64,000 bases of DNA from Breviolum minutum Mf 1.05b.01 (taxonomy: Eukaryota; Sar; Dinophyceae; Suessiales; Symbiodiniaceae). Every line of letters starts with the position of its first letter. Positions within the stretch are counted from its first letter, which is position 1. Below the pieces are notes generated by a model, which did not search any database, was not told where the DNA came from, and worked only from the letters and a program-made list of their open reading frames with translations. The position numbers and the translations under genes were made by a program. Positions 56,891 to 64,000 of the stretch are shown in pieces. Where the stretch lies: positions 62,001-126,000 of the forward strand of contig DF239343.1 of NCBI GenBank assembly GCA_000507305.1, read 5' to 3'.

Positions 56891-56939
56891 TTGTCAAATG
56901 TCACTCTTAAGCGGGTGACTTAAGAGTGACATTTGACAA
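56891..56939. repeat. perfect hairpin, 21-base arms
   Basis: The left arm (56891-56911, containing CAAATGTCACTCTTAAG) and right arm (56919-56939) are perfect reverse complements around a 7-base loop CGGGTGA. It lies between two genes of the same orientation, 86 bases after the proposed stop of the left gene. Confidence 0.9.
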
Positions 56940-57627
56940 AACTGTCGCAAAACCACCCCAAAAAAAAGCTAGGGTAATTATCATCCATAAATGACTCAAA
57001 CCTGACTCAACCCTGGTAAAACCACTACACAACCCCAATCCATCCAACCCAATGGATAGCAACTTGAGGCCCTAAGCTCCTGTGGCAGTTGTTATGGACC
57101 TGGTCGAGATCGCCAACCTTTGGACTCTGTTTTGGTGAGTTTGTTTGATGTGAGCCCATTGGGTGATGCTGATCCAGAGGCCAATCAAATCCGACAAACC
57201 CAACGGACTGAAACTGAAGAATCCACGTTTTTTGTACAGAAAGAGTTCAATGAGTTCTAAATCAGACGGACATGTTGGAAAACTAATGTAACGGAAAAAA
57301 ACGGATGCTGCACAAACAGCCGATAATACGAACATCTCGAAATCTACTGCTGTGCTACGTTACATCTAGTCTACTAGACAGCCTAATTGCAAAAGATTCA
57401 GCACCAAGGCAACAGAAGTTCTTTGTTTCTACTTTGCACTGAAAATCTTGAACTTTTGGGATTACATTAGATTTGATGCTTTGCTCTTCGACTTTCAACC
57501 TTGGAATGTCCATGTGGGACGGAAATCTCTGATCATCCCGGCTTTAGTGCTGAAAACTGAAAATGAAGGGTTATCAATTGCACACATGTCATGCAACAAA
57601 TCTGGGTCTACTTATATCTTCATGCAG

Positions 57628-59942
57628 GCAGTGCGCGGCACCCAAAGAGGGGCCCGATTTTTGCATGAGGGCCGCGTGGAAGAAGCGATCCGTGAGTTTC
57701 ATAGTGTGTGCAACCGGGTGCCAAGGAGATTCGTGAGGGGGGAACAAGGGACTTACAACGAGGCCAATTTTTTGCTAAAGGTTGTTTTGTAAGAACTATT
57801 ATTGAGGATTACACCATCGTTTTGGGGATTGATGATTGAAAGAAGCAGAGTTACAGTTGCATACGCGCATACATGGTACCTTGTAAAATTGTGAGGCATT
57901 GCCTCCAGAAAACGATCAGAATACCAACCGGCCAAATCTAAGATCCAGAATGTTCCATGATTCAATGTCAAGCATATGATGTATATATGTATAATGATTA
58001 TCATGTTTTTCGTGAAATGGCAAACGCTGCGAACCCTGGTGGATTCATTCTATATAAGCTTCTCCAGGAGTGCCGTTGCACGCACCAACTTGGGCAGTGC
58101 TTACTTCGAGCGTGGCGATGAAGATGCAGCTTTACATTGGTTTCGGGAAGCTTATCGCAGCTTAGCATATCGAGATGATAAGAAGTGAAACAGCTCATGA
58201 TGTTTTAATCAAATCATTTTTTGAAGTCATGTACAGTGTTTGGAACAGCAATTTCATGCACATTCCCAATTTCGTGGAAAAGAAGATCCTGGGTCACGTT
58301 GCATGTGTCTTTCGGGGTGTTGCATTGACACATTCAATTGCTGTACTTTGGCATGTCACACTCCACAGGCAAAATCTAAACCACTTTGTCACTACCAACA
58401 TAACAACATAACAGCAGATGTTGTGAGGTGCAAGCCCCAACAAAAAATGATAATCAAGAAATGATAATGAAAAGTCTTTTGTTTTGAGGAAAGGAACTAA
58501 TAGAATCAGAAAAAATCCAAAAAAAAATCAACACCATAGTTTGTGAGGTGAACTTCAACCCAAGATTGGTCCGAGGTTTGGATGGACGCAGCTGTCGTAT
58601 TTTACGTGGTGTGGCTGTGTTGGAGCAACGGAACGGCAACTTTTCGGAGGCCTTGTTTTTGCTTAGAAACTATTTGCCACTTGGCCAACTTGGGAAGTGG
58701 GTTGTCATCTCTTCAAATCACAAGTGGATATACGGGAAATAAATGGAAATGATCCATGTCACAATGAAAAATTGAATTGAACTGAGGATTTGAACGCCAA
58801 ACCTTTGAACAAAAATCCCAAACCGAGAGGTGTCAGGACTGTTTCCTGAATACTTCAGGTTTTTTATATAGGTCAAAAGCTGGAACTACAAGAATTGGAC
58901 CACAAGACATGGCAATTTCATACAATTTCCAGTACCTACCACTTGGTACCAATGACTGACATGCCCGAGGCAAGAAGTGGATGAGTTCAACATGCAGGTG
59001 CTGAACTTAGTTTTGGAGAGATGGAAATTCCCTCAACGAAGGAATTTCCATGGTAAAAAAACGGTGCTTGACTTTGCGAATGTGACTGCAAAACTAGCAA
59101 AACCCCTGCCTATTGTTTTATACAGTTTTATACTGTACACGTAGACTCGTAGAAGCTCTAGATAGGAAGGTGTATGAGCAGTGATTAATACATGTTGATT
59201 AATTCATGGGTGTGGTTTGCTAGCTGGGTAAAAAAGCATGTTTCTAGGAAGTCAGCGTGCTGCAGCTATACATATTCAGGGCTATGTTTATGCGACGAAA
59301 CTCGCCCAGGTTCTCCATCAACTTGCCATGCTATACAGAGATCGTCAGCAATGGACACAAGCTGGCACTTGCTTTCGGCGGCTCTTGAAGGCAGGAAATG
59401 ATCGGCGGTTGCGTCCGGAATGGCCTTGATTCACATATAGTTTATTTATGTATATATATATATATAATATACATATACCGTATCGTATACCATTTACTTT
59501 ATAGGTTTTTATTCAGATATTTGAAAGGACTTTGCGATAGAAACTTATAAATCTTGTTTTCGGCTGGTTGGTGGGGCTTCCCTTACATCACCCTTCAGAT
59601 TTGAGTTACTTGGGTCCATCTTGGCAGCCATTGGTGATAGATGTTCCAATCTCAAAGTCAAGCTTTGGATCCATGCACTTTTTTTGTTTGAAGTGCTTTT
59701 TCCCCCGGTGCATGGATGTATTAGTACCATGCCTCATGCTATGTTTTTCAGAATTCGGGGCCACTAAGATGTTTTTCGCATCTGAGGCGGATCCCACCAA
59801 TCGAGAAATTGCCAAAGAACTTCAAGTTTGTTTGGATCGTTCAGCAGCTGGTGGAGAAGCCTTGGAATATCGAAATCATGCCTTTCAAGATGAACGGTCA
59901 CTTCACTCAGAAAGAAGATTCACATGGATTCCTGGGTGGTGA
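57628..59942 (+). CDS. TPR-repeat protein gene, five exons
   Basis: Exons: 57628-~57780 (TQRGARFLHEGRVEEAIREF then HSVCNRVPRRF), 58068-~58186 (SAVARTNLGSAYFERGDEDA then ALHWFREAYRSL), 58548-~58680 (SCRILRGVAVLEQRNGNFSE then ALFLLRN), 59248-~59430 (LAQVLHQLAMLYRDRQQWTQ then AGTCFRRLLKAGND) and last 59752-59942 (FGATKMFFASEADPTNREIA then KELQVCLDRSAAGGEALEYR). The pattern GxxxxxxGxxxxAxxxFxxAxxxxP of tetratricopeptide repeats is visible in the first four exons, roughly one repeat per exon. TPRs are helical scaffolds for protein complexes. Acceptors all follow T/C-rich tracts with AG. The start codon is not identified; 57082 (MDLVEIANLWTLF before GTGAGT) is a possible first exon but is out of phase. 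Confidence 0.7.
59021..59051. repeat. short intronic hairpin
   Basis: ATGGAAATTCC and GGAATTTCCAT, 11-base perfect arms with a 9-base loop, between TPR exons 3 and 4. Confidence 0.75.
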
Positions 59943-60278
59943 TCTCAAATATATTTCAAATATATTTTTATTTTCATCACTACTTCTTGGGGAATGATCC
60001 AATTTGACTAACATTTTTCCAAATGGGTTGGTTCAACCACTACCTATAGATTCACCAACCCATCACACATAGTAGTGACTTCCCAGGTCTGCAGAGGTGA
60101 TCTTTGGAGGTCACGTCATTTGTGATGAGAGGTGCCAGCCAGCCAACAAGACACGACACAGACGACAAAACAGACACACCCAAATGGGCTCCATGGTATT
60201 GGAAGATTTATATACAGACTTACATTTACCATAAATTTGAGCCAAAAATGTAGGTATGTATATTCCATACCATGGAGC

Positions 60279-60309
<31 letters not shown>

Positions 60310-60434
60310 GATCCCGGTTCGCGGTTCGCTACCACCCCCCCCCCCCCACATGGTATGGTCCCAAAACCTGCGTTTTGCAGCATTCCGCATGAAAACGTTG
60401 TATTTGCAGTGTTTTTTGCATGGTGGGTTGCTGG
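59943..60434. other. intergenic stretch before the gap
   Basis: Contains a (TA)n run (about 60280-60308) and a poly-C run (about 60336-60348). No gene is seen. The simple sequence next to the gap suggests that the gap reflects a repeat. Confidence 0.5.
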
Positions 60435-60903
60435 NNNNNNNNNNNNNNNNNNNNNNNNNNNNNNNNNNNNNNNNNNNNNNNNNNNNNNNNNNNNNNNNNN
60501 NNNNNNNNNNNNNNNNNNNNNNNNNNNNNNNNNNNNNNNNNNNNNNNNNNNNNNNNNNNNNNNNNNNNNNNNNNNNNNNNNNNNNNNNNNNNNNNNNNNN
60601 NNNNNNNNNNNNNNNNNNNNNNNNNNNNNNNNNNNNNNNNNNNNNNNNNNNNNNNNNNNNNNNNNNNNNNNNNNNNNNNNNNNNNNNNNNNNNNNNNNNN
60701 NNNNNNNNNNNNNNNNNNNNNNNNNNNNNNNNNNNNNNNNNNNNNNNNNNNNNNNNNNNNNNNNNNNNNNNNNNNNNNNNNNNNNNNNNNNNNNNNNNNN
60801 NNNNNNNNNNNNNNNNNNNNNNNNNNNNNNNNNNNNNNNNNNNNNNNNNNNNNNNNNNNNNNNNNNNNNNNNNNNNNNNNNNNNNNNNNNNNNNNNNNNN
60901 NNN
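60435..60903. other. assembly gap (469 N)
   Basis: Unbroken run of N. A further single N lies at 62073. Confidence 1.
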
Positions 60904-61235
60904 TATTTGATCTAGCTTTCAATATCTGATCTTAACTTACATTCTTGTAACTTATTTCAGCATACATGCTTCTCTTGCTTGAAATCAGCTTGCTTCATCT
61001 TATCCTACCTGTTGCATTGCTGTTGGTTGGAGTTGGATGACCCCCACCCCTCCCAGGACCCACCCATTCCACAGGGGGGAGGGGGGTTGATGGACTATGA
61101 CCATGACCATGGCAGGGGGGTGGGGGGGGGACCGTGGAACCTGGAACATATATATATATATATTTTATATATATATATATATGGGACATAGAACCCATGG
61201 TAGTTATATGTCATACCTGTCCTCATTGCCGGTTG

Positions 61236-61396
61236 GCAGGATGCCAGGGCAAAGTCGAAGGCTCGAAGAGGTCCGTCCGGAACGTCCCGAAGTCCGTGGA
61301 CGAGGGACCTCCGCAGATCGTGGGGAAGCTTGGTGGGAAAAAACTCCCAGGACCGCGAAACGTGGAAAGAGATCCAGTTTTTCACGAATCAATAGC
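61236..61396 (+). CDS. GC-rich exon-like segment, frame unresolved
   Basis: Open in all three forward frames and on the reverse strand. The most protein-like reading is QGKVEGSKRSVRNVPKSVDE then GPPQIVGKLGGKKLPGPRN and VERDPVFHES. It begins after CCGGTTGGCAG and runs into the palindrome at 61398. Basic composition; no family. Confidence 0.35.
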
Positions 61397-61397
61397 T

Positions 61398-61540
61398 GTT
61401 TCTGGTTCCCTTAATAGGTGGTAAGTGGTATAGAATCACCCAATTGGCAGTATATACCACTTATATACCACTTATATATTGCCAATTGGGTGATTATATA
61501 TATATATAGCACTTACCACCTATTAAGGGAACCAGGAAAC
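61398..61540. repeat. 143-bp nested palindrome
   Basis: Outer arms TTCCCTTAATAGGTGGTAAG (left, from 61406) and CTTACCACCTATTAAGGGAA (right) are perfect. Inner arms AATCACCCAATTGGC and GCCAATTGGGTGATT are also perfect. The centre has tandem TATACCACTT units. The whole stretch could form one long cruciform or RNA hairpin. MITE-like; no second copy is seen in the window. Confidence 0.9.
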
Positions 61541-62780
61541 ACCATTGACCGAAACGTTTCTTGACCCCAAACTTCTCACTGAATCAAAGGAGATAAAGTT
61601 AAACAGAGGTGTTTGATGATATTTGGAAAGTTGATTGTCAACTTATAAGGTTGTAGTAGAGTTGTTCCCCGAAAATTGTGTGTATATATTATATATTCTT
61701 TATTTAGCTCTGACTGTAGATATACGTACATACATACTTTTTTCGAGTATTTGCAACATTTGTTGTACCATGTTGGACTTGAGAATATACTATATGTTTA
61801 AATAGGCGCGCGACCTAGTTACCACCCCCAGATATTGTCCACCATGGCTGAATCTATTGTAAAAACCAATGAAAACTAAGCAAACAAGAGTGCCGATGAA
61901 TAAAAAAATATGTTGTTTTTTTAATACGTGTGTTGAGTCGCCAATAGCAGTGAAGCAGCACCTAATGGCAGCGGGATCGCAGATTTTAGCTGCCACCCAA
62001 AACCATTCAAACGTTCTTCCAACAGGCACATTATCACAGATTGCGACATGCGTAAGGTATATGTACCGAAGCNGACCACGAACGTTATCACAGGTTTGGG
62101 TATGTGTAAAGTATGTATAGGAACACGGGGTAAGGGGGTGGTAAGTGGATCGCCTACCTTTAAATACTTATATGTGAGTAGCCGACAAAATTAGTGGATG
62201 AACAGGGGTAGTAAGAAGTTGTCTTGAACTTTGAAGCGGCTCAGGGAACCTTCATAACCGATAGGGGACCCCCCAAAACCGATACCCCATAAATTCAAAA
62301 CCGGCAAAACTGATAGGAGACCCCCCACATTTGGTGATGGCATTTTCCCCAAACAAGTGATTTCGTCCGTAGCTCCTATTGTACAATTGTTTTTTTGGTT
62401 GCAAGTGTGCTCTACCACCACTGTTGGGATATGTTTCAATCCGCGAAAAAAACCTGCTAAGGCCGCTCAGGCTCTGTAGACCGTCCGGGTCGCAAAGGGG
62501 GCTTGAGCTGAGTTGTTGTTCACCAATTGGTTTTTGTTGATACAATACTTCAGTACTTCATTTTTGCGAGTCAAGGAGATGCTATCAGGTTTTTTGGAAT
62601 ATTTTAAAGCACATCGTATCGATTGAGACTGACTGAATATCTTATCCCTCCCAACTCGTGCAGAATGTTCCCCATGTTTATCGATATTGTTCTATCTCTT
62701 CGACCAGTTGATGGAGTCTACCAGAGGAAGATATACTGAAAATACTGATGTTTAACCCCGCTTTTCACCGTCCAACTGAT
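61541..62780. other. stretch without a convincing gene
   Basis: AT-rich. A direct repeat of TGATAGGRGACCCCCCA occurs at 62259-62275 and 62311-62327 with an intervening ACCGATACCCC-type word. No coding frame is supported. Confidence 0.4.
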
Positions 62781-62789
62781 GCGTGAGTT

Positions 62790-63647
62790 CTTCACATGTG
62801 AATCACAAGAAATCTCAAGAAACCCATGGAGTTTGTGGTGCATCCTGCCTGCCTGCTCGGCTTAAGGCCGTTTATCTGCTGAACGTGCTGAACGTCCCTC
62901 GCCTGGTGTCAACATTTCGAAACCCCAAAGGTGGAAGACAGATGAAGGTTTTCGAGTTTTCGTTTCAAGTGTTAAGGAACTAAAACGAACATAAAACAAT
63001 GATAACTCAATAGAAATTTGCTTCTGTTGACATCAATTTCAAGCTTTCAAGGCATCAAATTGAATAGGATCAGAAGAATCTAAATAAGACTGAAGAAGAA
63101 ATATCATGATCATTTTTGCGAGGCCCCAAGGTCATAACCGCATGGTGCTTCCAATGCCTTTCAATTGAGGCCGTGTCTCTCTTGGAGATCGTCAGGACCC
63201 TTAGCGACCGACAGTTGGATTCGCCATGATTTCCAGCATGGAATGGAAAACTGGATCAGGTCGGAATGGCTCTGCAGAACGCTTGGGGCCATGGTTGAAG
63301 CATTTACTGTAAAACATGAAGCATGTTTATGAAAAGGGAGATCTCAAGATGTCAATCTGACACAGAAACATCTTTGTATATCTTTGTATTTTGGCCTGCA
63401 ACAGGCATCACAGACTCTTACTGATATTGCATGTTGTATGACATGTGTTTTTTCAATCATAATCTGCAGAGGCCGTGGACCAGCTGATCGTATAGCTCTC
63501 AGTGGTGTTTCGCATGAGATGCCTCAAGCTACAAAGCTATCCCTACCTTCATTCGTCATTGTGATCACGGAGACCTCCCATGAATACATCAACAACAGAA
63601 GTACCCAAGATACCCAAGCTAGAGACATGGGAAATGAATCCTTCTGA
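62790..63647 (+). CDS. two exon-like segments, unknown protein
   Basis: About 62795-62985 reads VCGASCLPARLKAVYLLNVL then NVPRLVSTFRNPKGGRQM. About 63470-63647, after CAATCATAATCTGCAG, reads GRGPADRIALSGVSHEMPQA then TKLSLPSFVIVITETSHEYI and NNRSTQDTQARDMGNESF, TGA. Both are forward strand and the second looks like a last exon. Families are not recognised, and the frame at 63803 to the window end is too short to judge. Confidence 0.35.
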
Positions 63648-64000
63648 ACTTCTGAAGTGTAGGTAGTTTTGCAGCGTGTCGGATGATGATCTCTGTTTCG
63701 GCTCCAGATTTTTCGGGTGTTTTTTTTGCCGACATATGAAGTGATGTCGTTTGACTGAAGCATTTTGCATGTTAAAGTTCATTTTGTGTTCTGGTTGTCT
63801 CAATGTCAATGTCATCATTCAAACTTGATATCTCCGATCCTTTTTCGTTGCTGCTTGGTTTGTCATGTAAATTACATTCAACCACGCCCAAAGGCAAGAC
63901 AATATGGAATGGAAGATCAGCGAGAAAGCATAAGTACGAAGCATTTTACCTTGGCATTGATATACATAGGTATAGCATCCACTATAAACATCTATAACAT

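Noticed and set aside
60256..60929. Long open frames across 60.26-60.93 kb
   Set aside because: They consist mostly of the N gap; no sequence evidence.
1..64000. Spliced-leader RNA genes, 5S rRNA, tRNAs or a full dinoflagellate spliced-leader relic upstream of the intronless genes
   Set aside because: Looked for by eye and not found; a covariance-model or exact-match search would be needed to exclude them.
1..64000. Bacterial features (operons, ribosome-binding sites, CRISPR arrays, insertion sequences)
   Set aside because: Exon structure, microsatellites and intron-borne MITE-like elements show nuclear eukaryotic DNA; no direct-repeat/spacer array or transposase frame is present.

Overview
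The window looks like nuclear DNA of a dinoflagellate, most likely a symbiodiniacean-type genome.

This rests on four observations. (1) Coding sequence is broken into short exons, and many introns must start with GC rather than GT for the reading frame to close. (2) Acceptors are often followed by G, so the exon join restores an AG|G-type codon. (3) Essentially every exon I can support lies on the + strand. (4) Short inverted-repeat elements are scattered through introns and intergenic DNA. AT microsatellites are common. There are no operons, Shine-Dalgarno sites, CRISPR arrays, tRNAs or rRNAs that I can see.

Layout, left to right. 0.5-2.2 kb: ankyrin-repeat gene. 2.6-9.2 kb: scattered exons, one CRAL-TRIO-like. 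9.3-11.4 kb: unknown multi-exon gene. 12.1-13.0 kb: intronless ubiquitin-like/Rab-like GTPase fusion. 13.8-16.7 kb (perhaps to 17.3): intronless 976-codon frame resembling an adaptin/TPLATE-type coat subunit. 17.6-23.3 kb: long multi-exon gene of unknown family. 24.3-26.2 and 27.8-30.2 kb: unknown multi-exon genes. 31.3-33.05 kb: coiled-coil protein gene with seven phase-consistent exons. 35.5-36.7 kb: unknown gene. 38.6-43.2 kb: OSCA/TMEM63-type mechanosensitive channel. 44.3-45.2 kb: complete three-exon HMG-box-like mini-gene. 48.3-49.0 kb: exons sharing a Gly-Ala/Leu-Leu motif. 49.0-51.8 kb: ubiquitin-like plus HEAT-repeat gene. 52.1-54.3 and 55.4-56.8 kb: unknown genes. 57.6-59.9 kb: TPR-repeat gene. 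An assembly gap lies at 60.4-60.9 kb.

The genes do not form an obvious pathway. Several fit membrane trafficking or signalling (Rab-like GTPase, adaptin-like protein, CRAL-TRIO-like exon, OSCA channel), but this may be coincidence. Two inverted-repeat element families (three and two copies), a 143-bp palindrome and two other hairpins are the main non-coding structures.

Exon edges were set by eye from open frame, splice dinucleotides and phase agreement. Models are partial unless stated. Many GC-rich exons are open in two or three frames, so the chosen frame is an inference there.
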